DNA from: Voacanga thouarsii
Taxonomy: Eukaryota; Streptophyta; Magnoliopsida; Gentianales; Apocynaceae
Length of the DNA stretch: 64,000 nucleotides
Direction of reading: 5' to 3'
Assembly (NCBI GenBank): GCA_026120185.1
Contig: JANUWF010001101.1
Span: forward strand, 3,844,001 to 3,908,000
The notes beneath the pieces were generated by a model. The model searched no databases, was not told where the DNA came from, and saw nothing but the letters and a program-made list of their open reading frames with translations. A program made the position numbers and the translations under genes. Shown here piece by piece: positions 24,938 to 36,348 of the stretch. Each line of letters opens with the position of its first letter. The first letter of the stretch is position 1.

Positions 24938-24949
24938 GCTCTGATACCA
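24938..24949 (-). other. Primer-binding site of the Copia element
   Basis: Minus-strand TGGTATCAGAGC, complementary to the 3' end of initiator tRNA-Met, separated by two bases from the 5' LTR end at 24952. It fixes element orientation and the LTR boundary. Confidence 0.93.
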
Positions 24950-24951
24950 AA

Positions 24952-26144
24952 TGAAAAACCTTAGAAGGGGGTTGAATAAGATTTTTGGCAAATTAAAAAA
25001 TTTCAAATCACCTGATATATAGAATTATAAAGATCATCAAGTTTCTTGGACCAACTTTATGGTGACAAAGAAATTTATCCAAAAACTCTTTGAGATATAT
25101 CCAGATTCAAAGAAAGAAAGAATTACGAAGCAGTCAATGACTTATGAAAAGAAATGAGACATAGAATGTATAGTGGTTCGATCTACCAAGATTTACGTCC
25201 ACTACCTTAAGTTCACACTTAAGGATTTTCAACTAGATTTCATTCACTCCACTTAATAAAATCAAACTGTACCACATACAAGAGAGGATCACCACACTTG
25301 ATTTTCCAAAACCTCTCAATCAAATAATCACATCAAGGTTCACCCCAAATGGGTTTTACACCATAACCTTGTACTACAAAGGAGATTGAATATCAATAGA
25401 ACAGTAAAAGCTCACTTGTTTGAGCAGATATTCACTGAGGTACAAAGCACAAACACTTTTACCTTTAACACAATATGAATTCACTTTGAAGCACTTGATA
25501 AAAGGATATTTTTGTAAACTGTTGAGCAATAGTGTTTGTCAAAAGAATGTCACAAAAATCTTGTGTCTAATCTTGTTTAGAGACTTTTTATAAAGCCAAA
25601 GGGTGAAATACCAATGGCTATAAAACGATAATAATTTTTCTGTTAAATTTATCCGAGTTTTGGACTCAAGTTTCAAACGACGATACATCCAAAAGGTAAG
25701 TCCAAAATGGCACTTTTTCAGGTAAAAACAATTCAACACTGTTTGCAAGATTTTGAATGAATCTTTTGGATGCAGAAACATCCAAACTACTCAACCCAAA
25801 ATTCTGATATTTTCAAAACTTTGAAATCTTTTTCTTTGTGTGCTTCAAGGTAGAAATCAATTGAATCAAACGGTAAATGGACATAGGAATTAATAAGAAA
25901 TACCTTAATAATACTTCATAGTCTAAAGTTCTTCTATAAGGACTTCTTGGTATGCAACTTCATATACTTTGAACTTCTTTTTTATCTTCCATACTTGAAT
26001 TTCATTGCTCAAAAGTTGCTTAACAATCATATTTGAATGCCTTAGAAGAGTTGAGGTCAAACATGTCCTAGCACATATAGATTACACAAGTTAGTTCACA
26101 TTTGTCATAAGTCAAAATACAAGAGAAAGCCCTTAGGGCTAATA
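24952..26144 (-). repeat. 5' LTR of the Copia element
   Basis: 1193 bp, matching 15546-16753. Its outer end reads AATA on the plus strand where the other LTR has AACA, so the canonical TG has mutated to TA. The next five bases, GAAAC, pair with GAAGC at 15541-15545 as target-site duplication. Confidence 0.92.
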
Positions 26145-26159
26145 GAAACTACAGGTTCT

Positions 26160-27430
26160 TTCTTGGATTTACATTCCTAAAGTTGTTTTTGTTTTATTTT
26201 GTTTTGTTTTGTTTCTTTTTTTTATTTTAAAGCAATCAGTTGCATTAGCTGCACTTCCATTACAAACAAACCCTGCAATCATGGAGGACCATGAAGCAGT
26301 ATCTTTGCCTTCAAAAAGATTGAAGATTTCGTAAGATTCCTCCAAACTACCACCCTTAGAGTACATTATGAAAAGAGAACTATAGATAGACACATCAAAG
26401 ACCAGCCCAGTTTTAACATACCACATTCTCACAGAATACATCATCAGACACCCTCAAAGCATCCTTGAACCTATGGCTACCAGAAAACAAATCTATCATT
26501 CAAGTCCTCACATAACCATTCGAAAAGAAACCATTTTTTATTACAAACCCATAAACCTGCTCCCCTCACAATAGACACTCCAAAGCTCCCCAAGCAGAAA
26601 GCACAGTCCCATAAGTATATTGATTACCATCCAAACTCACATAATGCATCCTACAAAAGAATCGCCAAGAGTCCTCAAAAGAAAATTCTTATTACAATCC
26701 CAAATTGTCAAATTCCAAGGAATAATATTTGGCTCTGGAAATTTTTCAAATAAGTTAAATGCATAATCAATACTACCACATTTAATCTAAAAATCGAGCA
26801 AAGTATTGAGGCTAAACCCATTGGTCCTTAGTAAATGGTCGTGTATAATTTTAGTTTCTCTTATACTAGAATTTCTTGATTTTTGCGGGTTCTTAAGTAT
26901 GTCAAATGGTTGAATATAATGAGAATTTTATCATTAGAGATAAATGAACCCTTTGACCCCCTCCCCCCACCCAAATAAAATTAAAAAAAAAAGTTGAAGA
27001 ATCAATGAATTAATAAAGATAAAAGAATTAGAAATTGAGTAGAAATTGATGCAATCGTACAAGCTTTTTCAATGGATTTCAAGACACAATCTTATGAAAG
27101 GAAAGAAGTAGAAGAACATACCTGTTCCTTGAGGATTGCAGTAGCTCACAATACTATTTATTAGACAAGTCTGGATAGAAATATCAGGGCATTTTAGGAT
27201 TGCATTTAGGATTCCATATCGCGTAACTGTCGGGCTCGGAGGCAATAGATGTTTTGGGAGCAAGAGAAATGGAAATCTAAGAAGGCAGAGAAGGGTTTGA
27301 AAGGAAAAATGGAGATGGGGCCACCAACCAACCATACCCTGTGATAGAAGGTGCTAGCATTGAGCATCACCAACCAGACTCGAGCCAAGAAGAAACCCTG
27401 AGATGGAGGTGGCACTTGGATTTTCATTTG
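26160..27430 (-). pseudogene. Pentatricopeptide-repeat (PPR) protein pseudogene
   Basis: Minus-strand translation gives consecutive PPR motifs: NTLLDF*IKCGSIDYAFNLFE with PEPNIIPWNLTIWD (near 26700-26850), then TYGTVLSAWGALECL and GEQVYGFVIKNGFFSNGYV (near 26500-26640), then LFIMYSKGGSLEESYEIF with ASWSSMIAGF (26250-26400). This is the pattern of plant P/E-class organellar RNA-editing factors. Stops and frameshifts are frequent, so it is dead. The part nearest 26230-26160 dissolves into an A/C (TTTTG)n run beside the Copia insertion. A first coding piece may lie at 27122-27427, ending at a plausible GT donor (27121), but it has no domain. The editing target cannot be inferred. Confidence 0.75.
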
Positions 27431-27439
27431 CCTGATGAA

Positions 27440-28502
27440 GCAACTCTATGAGAAGCTCGAAATGCCATTTTGGGAGCCGAACCCCAGTTGGTACCTAACC
27501 CGGGATACCGAAATGCTGATTTTGGAGATTTTCTTTTTCCTTTTCTTTGAATGACATTTTTTTTTTTTTTTGAAGTTGCTACAACGTGAGGGCCTTTGTT
27601 ACCACCAACTTTATCTATTTTTTCCCCAAAACAATACTTTAATTTTTTTTCTTTTTCTTTAGAATTTTTTAAAACATTTCACAATTACTTTCTTTTTTTA
27701 AAAAAAATCACAATTAGTGAGTGAGAAAACTGCACTCCCTAAAAAAAAGTAAATTTAATAGGATAAAATAAACAATTAGCATTATGTATAATTTAATTTG
27801 AAAAAAATGATTGCAACTAAATTAGTCATCCTAAAAGATAAAATGTTTTGTAAAAAATAATAAAATTATTTCTAACCAACATTTTTTGCTGAAAATATAA
27901 GTTTTTATTAGGAAATTTATAATTGTGACCAAATTAGGAAACATTACATCGAAAATAATAGATTTATTTCAAACCATTTATTTTCGTTGAAAATGCTAAA
28001 TTTTTGTTACAAAACTAGAAATTACTTAATTATTTGTAACAAATTGTTTTATTAGAAATAATAATTTATTTATTACTAAAATCTATTCCCTGCAAAACAA
28101 TGGTGGCAGAAACCATCTTTTCTTGTAATGGCAAAAATTTCTTTGAATCACTGATAATATTTATTAATAAATCACTGTGTTAATAAATATTATTAATTTT
28201 AAATTTACTTAAGATTCATTTTTAAAACTGCTTTAAATTAAATTATAAAATAAAATATTAATATTCAAAATTATAATTCACACCATTTGTTCATTGCAAA
28301 ATGATATATCGCTTTTGTCATAAATAAAGATGGTTCATGTAACTACATACTTCGATTGTAATTGGTTAATTTTTGTTGCATGGCATTAAAGGTTCATGAT
28401 ATTTGTAATGAATATTCATTTTGACGTAATTGAGTACTTGTTTACAACCAAAATTCATTCGATGTAAATAATTTAGTTGCTCAAAACCCCTTTCCATGTA
28501 GT
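27440..28502. other. AT-rich non-coding stretch, possibly MITE-derived
   Basis: No coding potential. Phrases such as TTCGTTGAAAATGC, GTAACAAATTG and TTTTCTTGTAATGG, and a terminal TTTCCATGTAGTG at 28490-28502, resemble subterminal and terminal text of CACTA-type non-autonomous elements. No matching left end (CACTACATGG) was found, so this is weak. The end at 28502 immediately precedes the L1-like fragment. Confidence 0.35.
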
Positions 28503-28775
28503 GATCATCTCATTCGCTCACTCAATATGATTCAATCAACTACCATGTCTTCAGGGAAGGATACAAAATTGCTGATTGTTTAGCAAACACAGACTGTATG
28601 AGGAATGTTCATGAGTTTTATACCTGTTTTCCTCAGCTTCCACAACAAGCTCGTGCCCTTTGTAATTTAGATTCTCTTGCATATCCCATTCTTATGATGC
28701 AATATGTAACTCATTGTTAGCTTTCTAGTGTCAATCAATAAAATTCTCGGCTATATGCCATCTTGAAAAAAAAAA
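28503..28775 (+). pseudogene. L1-type LINE 3' end (RNase H domain tail) with poly(A)
   Basis: In one plus-strand frame the text reads INYHVFREGYKIADCLANT, followed by a clean open stretch to a TAG at 28718-28720. The H.FREGN..AD.LAN pattern is the end of the RNase H domain that closes ORF2 of many plant L1 LINEs. About 45 nt later is an A-run (28766-28775) as LINE tail. Only the last ~70 codons are present; everything 5' is missing. It could instead be a host RNase H-like gene end, but the A-tail favours a LINE. Confidence 0.7.
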
Positions 28776-28924
28776 TTCAAAACAACCCTTATCTTTCATA
28801 ATAAGAGATTATCTCTTAACCACTCGTATTTGAATTGAAATTTTTTAAAGAACTTTTTTGAAGTGAGATAGTTAATTCCTTGAAATTTTCTGCTTAATTT
28901 TTCATCGAATAATATAATAATTTG

Positions 28925-29617
28925 TGTTGCCTTGAAAAAGGGGAGTCGATGCGATTAGCGATCGGCTACTCTTCCGATGAACATAAACAGTCTGATAGAA
29001 AAATGAATGTGTGAACCGAACATTTTAAAAGACATGAGTTTCTTGAACTTACTATAAAAAGGGTCTAAGAAAGTAGAAATATTGTATACGGAAGCTAATT
29101 AGGACTAAAATCAGTGTGTTTTGATTGATCTTGATAAAAAGAACGAATAGAAAAGTACTACAATTGGAAATCAAAGTAAAATGAAAACGAAAAGCTGGTA
29201 ATAAAGGAATAAGGAAAAACTTCTAAAAACTTAAATAAAGCTGTAAAGAAAGATAAAGATAAAGAAAATGCAAAAAAAGGAATTGAAAATTAGAAAATTG
29301 ATAGTCTTGTAGATGTGTTTGTTGGTGTATCTCGTTCTGGGAATTCTTGCCCATTTTATGCTTGCTGTGGCATGGTTGTCGACTATCTGAATGTGGAGAA
29401 AATCTTGCTTCATGGCTCGTCCTTGACGGTTAGGAATAGTAGTGTTTTGCCGATCGTGCCAAGATATAGGGGTGACGACTCATCGGCTCCTAGTTCCGAT
29501 GTTGATCGAGTATATCGGCTGAAGAATTTCCTGACGTCATCATCAGCTTAGCAAAATTCATATCGGCTTCAGCTCAAAATTATCGTTGCAACGAAACGAC
29601 TAAAATTGACGTCAACA
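28925..29617 (-). repeat. 3' LTR of the Gypsy element
   Basis: 693 bp, begins TGTTGCC and ends GTCAACA on the plus strand. It aligns throughout with 42789-43482. A polypurine tract abuts it on the inside (29618-29629; minus-strand GAGGGGGTAGG). Confidence 0.93.
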
Positions 29618-29629
29618 CCTACCCCCTCG
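29618..29629 (-). other. Polypurine tract of the Gypsy element
   Basis: Minus-strand GAGGGGGTAGG immediately upstream of the 3' LTR start. Position and composition fit the priming site for plus-strand synthesis. Confidence 0.7.
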
Positions 29630-29939
29630 ATCCGGTTGCTTTGATGGTGCGAACAGGTGAAGCAATAGGAATCGTATCTCTTTTAATTCATAACCGTTCT
29701 TTTCTTGACAAAGTTAGAATGTCCCGATCGTTGTAGAAGGTTTCTGACTCCTCGGCTTTAAAGCTCGCGATTGGCTAGTCTTTGAATTTCACTTTAAATA
29801 GTCGTGGTCCCTATTGCTCCTCTTTCACCAATACGAAATATTTCTTTTGAGAAAACTCTATCTTGATCAAACTTCTATCTTTCTTGTGGATTTCTACAAT
29901 ATTCCCTACACTTTTTTTATTAACAATCTCTGAGTTTAC

Positions 29940-32312
29940 ATGGCCGCTCCAATTGATCAAACCCGCATAGCTTTGATTCAAGCCAAGGCTAACCTGTATG
30001 CCTTAGGTCCTCAGCTACTGCCGACGAAAGTCACCACCAATCATTTACGGTTTGCCCATCCGAAGGGTTTTGTTCTTCCATTAAATCAGGACGAATTTTC
30101 TACGGCCGGTCTGTCATTTTCCTTCCGCCATTGGCCGCGTCCTTTGATGAATTACAGAGAGTGGCGTGATCGCTACCATGCTACTTTTGGTGCCCTTTGG
30201 GATCAGTGGGGCATTCACGATGCCATTATGATCTCCAACTTTAACATGGCATTTGACCACAACCTGTTTGCTACTGTTCTGCCGTTCTGGTCTTCGGCAA
30301 TCAATGGCTTCATTTTCTCACACGTCATGTTCTCTCCAACCATATTGGACTCTTCCACCCAGGCCATGGGTTATCGGCTATTGAGAACCTTTGTGAACAG
30401 GTCTTCTACCGGTACTATTGTGTCCTATCTTCACCAGAATCGCTTCCAGAACATGCCTCACTTCTTCCCCTACTCTGCTCGGGAGACTGGCCCTCTCTGG
30501 TTGATGAAATTTACCGATACATCAGAAGGTTCCCAGCAGACCATCTGGGCCAAAATGTTGTGTTCCAAGGAGCTCCTTTTAAGGGCCAAACCAGGTGTCC
30601 AAATTGCCAAATCCTCCTGTGAACGGTACAACCCTTATTGCTTTTCTAGGTAATTTAGGTTAATTCAGGACCTCCCTGCTGACCCTGGTCATATATCATC
30701 TTATACTGTCATATCTGTCTTATCGGGTGAAGATGTGCACACTTTGACTGATAGGTCCTTAATCATTGTCCACTCTTTTGAGTATCATCACTTTCAGGTC
30801 ATCAAGAAAACCACACCAAACTTGATGGCGACTGATAAGTGAAATGATCTTCTCAGCCCCTATGGAGACAAGGCTGCTCAAGCTGACTTGGTCGACATCG
30901 GCGGTGGTGGAAACATCAGCGCCAAAGAAAGGTAAGCAAAGCAAGATATCCGCCAATCCGATTGTCGCACCTTTATTCCAAACGCCACCGGTGAGGAAAG
31001 CCCCCACTCTTCCACCTGCTAATAAGGAAGACAAAGAAGAAAAAACCATCCTCCCTCTACTTAGGCAATCAAAAAGGCCACAAGCTACTTATACCCCGAC
31101 AATCACAAAGGTTTAGATCTCCTGTTTTAATCACTTCTTCGATATTTTTCAATCCTCGAGATCAAAGCTAACTCCTTATTCCCTTCCTTTGCAGAAACAA
31201 AAACCCAGCTAATTGGTTATCTCTGACTCTTTCTCAGAGTCGACGGAAGCTATACCTCCCTTGTCACCTGCAAAAATAACACTAGCCGAGGAAAGAACTT
31301 CGGCTACTTCACCTTCATCAGCTATTCCTCGAACATCCGAAATGCCCGTCTCCGAGAAAGCGGCAGTGGACAAACCTATTTTTCCTCCTGCAAAAACGGG
31401 CTTTGAGCCCCCTTTGGTAGAGCCTTCAAAAGAGCTTGTCCTCTCTCGGCCAATCACTTCTGAGGCTGATGTGCTAGAGCTTCTGCATGGCCTAATTGGG
31501 GCTAACCTGTCGACCAACCAATCTTCCCAGGATACAATCCGCTGAGCCCTCCTACTGCTTGTGCAATCGGCTGATTCTGATATCCCTATCAAATTGAAAC
31601 GCATGTCGACTAATTACTTGGGGTATATGAGGTTCACCTAGTGCTTCTTCTCAGATACCCCAAAAAGGAAGGACGAAGCTTCACGTCAACTTAAGGCTTT
31701 GGAGGTGCTCTGAGAGCAAGAAGCTTTTTTGCAGTCGCATCGCCAGGAAGCCTCTGCTGCCTAAGCGTTCTTCGAGCTGAGATTTACAAAAGAATTGAAA
31801 AAATTGAAGGACTTGAGAAGCAACTGCAAGAACTCCAGGCAGGGTTAGATTTCGAGAGGCGAGCTCTGGATGAAAAACTTGAAGCTGAGGGCGTCTGTCA
31901 GCAAACAGCCTCCTCTATAGAAGAGTAAGCGGCTAGATTCCGGGATGAACGGCTCACGTTGGAAGTAAAGGAAGAAATGTTTTAAATAGAGCTGTAGCAT
32001 TCGGAAAAACAGCTCACCGGCATGCAATCTTAGTGGGACAATTTTTAGTCCTACTTGACCACCATTTTCCGTCATTCCGATGAGGCTGGTCCCTCAAGTA
32101 CTCAAATTGGAGATGCCAAAGCACATCCGCCTTCAATGGAAGAAATAGCTGTTGAGCTAAAAATGACCCAGGAAGAAACGACTAGCCAAATAAAATAGGA
32201 GAAAGGAATCCCACTGGTGACCACTCTACCTGGGGAAGATCCAGATCAGCTTGCCATAATTCCGTTCTCTCAGCCGATCGAGATGCCTCATACTCCTTCT
32301 GAAGAGGATTAA
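29940..32312 (+). pseudogene. Antisense ORF of the Gypsy element: plant mobile domain protein with coiled coil
   Basis: Runs opposite to gag-pol, between integrase and the 3' LTR. An ATG at 29940 opens 237 codons containing the pattern WDQWGIHDAIMIS ... LPFWSSAINGFIF ... MFSPTILD, which is that of the aminotransferase-like plant mobile domain (PMD). After a TAA near 30651 the same frame continues to ~30841. A Ser/Pro/Lys-rich part follows (30844-31110, other frame). A good intron follows at 31111-31194 (GT..GCAG with a pyrimidine tract), then an acidic start (VISDSFSES). The C-terminal third has heptad-like Glu/Lys/Gln text (EGLEKQLQELQAGLDFERRA) with several stops, ending PHTPSEED at 32312. 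PMD proteins occur in host silencing factors (MAIL1/MAIN) and in transposons; the function in Tat elements is unknown. This copy is broken. Confidence 0.8.
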
Positions 32313-32499
32313 CTTGTTCTTCTTTTTTCCTTTTCTTTCCAGCTCAATGTCAAAATGTAATAGCCATCTGATCGGCTCTTTTGTGATCAGCTGCTTCTGA
32401 GGAATGCAAATGTTTTCCTCTTTTTTTCTTCTGGTGTTGTTATTTTTTATTATTTATTAATTTTTTTGTGTCTCGTTTTTCCCATACTCTTCTCCTACT

Positions 32500-33497
32500 G
32501 TGGTTCCCTCCCAAAATGTAGGATGGAACTTTTTTAAATATTTTTCATTTATGGCATTACTTACCTCTTTTCCGTCGGGTGTCATAAGACGATAAACCCC
32601 TCCATCTTAAACATGTGCAATAAGAAAAGGTCCTTCCCAGGAAGCAGACCACTTACCATAGCGTAAGTCTTTTGGTGCAACTGGTAGTATGATTTTCCAA
32701 ACTATATCCCCTTCCTGAAAGCTCCTTCCCTGCACTTTCTGATTATAGGCTTTTGCCACATTCTCTTGGTGCCTTCTGATGTTTTCTAATGCTACCCATC
32801 AGTCCTCTTCGGCTTGATCCAAACTCATAGCTAAATCTAGTTTGTAGTCCTCAATTGACAAACAGTGTTGGTAAGTTACTCGAGCCGAACGCAGTGATAA
32901 CTTAGCGGGCAACATCACATCTTGTCCATATGTTAGCCTAAATGATGTGAAACCTGTAGCAGTTTTGAAAGCATTTCGATAAGCCCACAAAACCTCTTGA
33001 AGTGTTTTGTGCCACCTTCTGAGATTATCCTCTAATGACTTACGGATCTTGCTGATCAAAGTCTTGGTTATAACTTCAGCTTGACCGTTGGCTTATGTAT
33101 CGTACGGAGATTAATGTAATAGCTTAACTTTAAATTGAGTTAAAAAGTTGCATACCTTATCTCCCGTAAACATAGTTCCTTGGTCAGCCGTTATTGTTTC
33201 AGGTATATCGAATCGAAAAAGAATACTCTGCTGAAGGAAGGTGATAACGGCGGACTGGGTTACCCTGATCAGGGCTTGCGCCTCTATCCACTTGGTGAAA
33301 TAATCTGTTGCCACTAAAATAAAGGTGTGCCCTTTAGTCGTTGGCGGGTGAATTTTGCCAATGACATCTACAGCCCAACACCTGAGCAGCCACGACTTGA
33401 TGATAGGATGCAGTTTCGCGGAAGACGCATGAATCAAAGGGCTATGCTTCTGACATGCTTCGCATCCAGCTGCATAAGCTACGCAGTCTGTGGTCAT
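32500..33497 (-). pseudogene. Gypsy pol: integrase
   Basis: The zinc-finger end is at 33480-33430 (YAAGCEACQKHSPLIH). The core follows, with its first Asp in WAVDVIGKIHPP, the second in ITADQGTMFTG, and the region of the Glu near a stop at ~33110. A second block, 32799-33059, has LRRWHKTLQEVLWAYRNAF and TGFTSFRLTYGQDVMLP. The C-terminal part continues through a stop at ~32797 with QGRSFQEGDIVWK and KWSASWEGPFLI and ends near 32510. At least three stops. The gene converges with the plus-strand PMD gene, whose 3' end is at 32312. Confidence 0.88.
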
Positions 33498-33985
33498 AGA
33501 AGGCTAATAAAATCCATGACGCTACAATGTTCATTTGAACTTTGGACCTACTTGATGAGCACCGCATAGGCCTTCATGCACCTCGACTAACGCTTGTGAT
33601 GCTTCTTGCTTTGACAAATATTTCAACAGAACTCCTGAATGGCTTCTTCTAAATAGATCATTCTCTATCAGCACAAAGTTCAATGCCTTACGTTTTACCT
33701 CCCAGGAAACCTAACCAATAGGTTTCTGTAAATATGAAACGATATCAGAATGCCAATCTTCTTCATGTTCTTCTCCTGATATTTGCTGAAACATTACTAC
33801 CCTGGGTCTTTTCTTGAAACCTGAAGCCATTTGAGCTCAATCGTTTGCCCACTGGTTTTCAACTTGAGGAACATGAGTAAAGATAACTTTCAAAAAGTAT
33901 TGCAGCAATGTCTTTACTTCCTGTAGCTTATCTAACAAAATAGGGCTAGTGCATTTGTACTCACCTAAAGCTTGTCGATAACAAC

Positions 33986-35538
33986 TTAAGAATCCCTTAT
34001 TATATTGACCACCCGTGCATCCAAAGCCTTCAAAATTCGAAACCCCAAAATGAGAGTGTCATACTTTGCCTGATTTTTTGAAGTTCCTTTTCTTAATTCA
34101 AACAGAATTGTTCCTTCTCGTCCATAAGGGGCTTCAATGATCAAACCGACTATTGCCTTATACTGGGTAATAGATCCATCAAACTGCAACTTTCATGGTT
34201 TGTATGAAATGTATCCCTTTGCCTCTTCTTTTTCAAGATTGAACACTTCTAAACATAGATGTTTTGCCAAAAAATCAACTATGGCTTGCCCTTTCGTTGC
34301 TTTGAAAGGCAAGTGAGTCAAGGAGAAAGCATGTAGCTTAATAGCCCATTACATTAAACGTCCTTACAGCAAAGGGCAGTTTAACAGGTATTTGACGAGA
34401 TCAATTTTGTACAAGACTTGCACTTCCCTAGGTAACAGATAATGCTCTAGTTTCATGCATGCATAATATAAAGATAGGCATAACTTCTCAACAGGAGAAT
34501 ACCTTGTCTCGGTATCTGTCAAGTTTTGGCTGAGGTAATATACTATTCTTTCAATCCCCTGTGCATCGTCTTGAGCTAACAGGCATCCAATAAATTCTTG
34601 AGCTACCGAAATGTACAATTTCAAGGGTGCCTTATCACGTGGTGGCATCAAAATATGTGGTTGTGATAAAGTCGTCTTGATCTTATCAAAAGCCGTTTGC
34701 TGCTCCGGCTGCCAGATGAACTCTAGAGATGACTTTAAACGGAGTAGGGAAGAGAACACCTTTTGTTTTCCTGCAGCATTTGCTAGAAAACGTCGCAAGA
34801 AAGTAATCTTCCCTAGGAAACTTTAAAGCTCTTTTTTGGATTGCTGTGGCCTTGCCTGTAAAATATCCTTCGCTTTATTCTTGTCCACTTCAATTCCTCT
34901 TTAGTGCACTAGGAATCCGAGAAAATTTTCAGCTGAAACTCTGAAAGTACATTTGGCGGGGTTGATTTTTAACCGGTGCTTGCATATTTAGAGGAAGGCT
35001 TGCTCTAACCACCTTAGGTGTTGTGAGAAAGTAGGCGATTTTACCACTAAATCATTAATATAAACTTCCATGATCTTGCTGATGAGATCATGGAAAATGA
35101 GGTTCATAATTCTCTGAAAGATGGCTTCAATATTCTTCAAACCAAAGGGCATAACTAGCCATTCGAATAAATCGATAGAACCTAGATATCGGAAAGCTGT
35201 CTTCCGTGTATCCTCTTTGGAAGCCATTCCTACTGCCGAATCTACCAACATGTCGGCCATTGACATGCTGTATTCATCCTTTTGTGAAGTCAAATTCAAA
35301 TTTTTGAAATCAACATAAACCCGCAGCTGACCGTTTTTCTTGATGACGGGCACAATATTAGATACCCAATCTGCATACCGACAAGTACGGATAAAACTAC
35401 ATCAAAGTAACCTCTCAACTTCTTCTTTGATTCTAGTAGAAATGTGGGATTAAAGTGCCAACTAGGTTGCCTATGGGGCTTGAAACCTTCTTTAATCAGT
35501 AAGTAATGCTTCACAATGCCTCTGTCCAATCTTGACAT
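33986..35538 (-). pseudogene. Gypsy pol: reverse transcriptase and RNase H
   Basis: RT is seen at 34988-35353 (NGQLRVYVDFKNLN, FEWLVMPFGLKN, FQRIMNLIFHDLISK), preceded by HYLLIKEGFKPHRQPSW (35296-35538, other frame). Two catalytic defects are visible: the Y.DD motif reads YINDLVVKS, and the segment between LVDSAVG and KEDTRKTAFR lacks the stretch that normally holds the first catalytic Asp. The RT thumb and first RNase H part are at 34364-34798 (WQPEQQTAFDKIK, LKLYISVAQEFIGCLLAQDD). A second RNase H piece at 33986-34189 contains SKNQAKYDTLILGFRILKAL. It cannot be catalytic. Confidence 0.9.
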
Positions 35539-35742
35539 TTCATAATAATATCATGCGAAACAATCTTTGTACCTATGAATCAGAGCTATTAAGGTACCGT
35601 TGATCGGAAGTTAAGCATAAACTTACCTTTGTAGTTCTATTTTCTCCAAGTTTCCCGATGTCCACCTCTGTTAGTGGATCCTGAGCAATAAAACTGGGTG
35701 CATGTCGAACATCAGGGTCCTTTGTTTTCAAACGTTTACCTT

Positions 35743-36348
35743 CTATTCCGTTGTAACTTGATTGTGAGCTATGGTGAGCTTGGCGTACTGGCTTGGATTA
35801 AAGGTAGAGCGGTAAAATACAGCCTCGTTCATGTGCACTTCTGCTGAGAATGGGTTGGGATCAGCTGGTATCTTTTCCACTCGCTCTCCATCCCAAATCA
35901 ACATCATTTGGTGGAGCATTGATGGAACACAATAGTTCGCGTGAATCCAATCCCTTCCTAGTAAAATAGAGTAAGCCAGTTTTGTCGTGATTATAAAGAA
36001 AACAGTCTTACTAACCTTAGATCCAACTACCACCTTGAAAGTGATAACCTCTTCTGCTTTGGCTGCTTCTCCGATAAAATTAAGCATTTGGATATCTGTA
36101 AGAGATAAATTGTGTTTATCCTTACCCAAAAGCCTTAAGGTTGCCAACGACATTACGTTCAACACAACCTCTCTATTGATGAAAACCCGAGAGAAAGACC
36201 TTCCATTGATATGTGCCTTAACGTACAACGGCTTGAGGTGATTGGTATGCTCTTCCATTGGGATTGGGAAGAACATACCTTCCGATGGTACCTTGAACTT
36301 AATGAGCTCAACGGCAACTTCTTCCATTGCATAGTAGTCTTCCTCCAC
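35743..36348 (-). pseudogene. Gypsy pol: aspartic protease region
   Basis: Contains HINGRSFSRVFI followed by NVMSLATLRLLG, then AYSILLGRDWIHANYCVP and LHQMMLIW, the framework of Tat-type proteases. The catalytic D-[ST]-G triad expected after RVFI is absent: the sequence reads NREVVLNVM. The reading frame is open for 201 codons and differs from that of the RT block. Loss of the active site makes it inactive. Confidence 0.82.

Larger units (their letters stand above)
15546..26144 (-). mobile_element. Complete, decayed Sirevirus-like Ty1/Copia retrotransposon
   Basis: Two ~1.2-kb LTRs (15546-16753 and 24952-26144) flank gag and pol on the minus strand, followed by a third ORF. Copia domain order is seen: gag, protease, integrase, RT, RNase H. 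The flanks are GAAGC and GAAAC, a 4/5 target-site duplication. The primer-binding site TGGTATCAGAGC (initiator tRNA-Met) starts 2 nt inside the 5' LTR. The polypurine tract contains AGGGGGAG, with further similar tracts upstream of the 3' LTR, and there is a long 3' segment with an extra ORF: all are Sirevirus traits. Stops and frameshifts in every ORF mean it cannot be autonomous. The two LTRs are still very similar, differing by scattered substitutions and a G-run. Confidence 0.93.

Noticed and set aside
31209..31604. 131-codon minus-strand frame
   Set aside because: Antisense shadow of the Ser/Pro-rich part of the PMD gene; the plus-strand reading has the intron and motif support.
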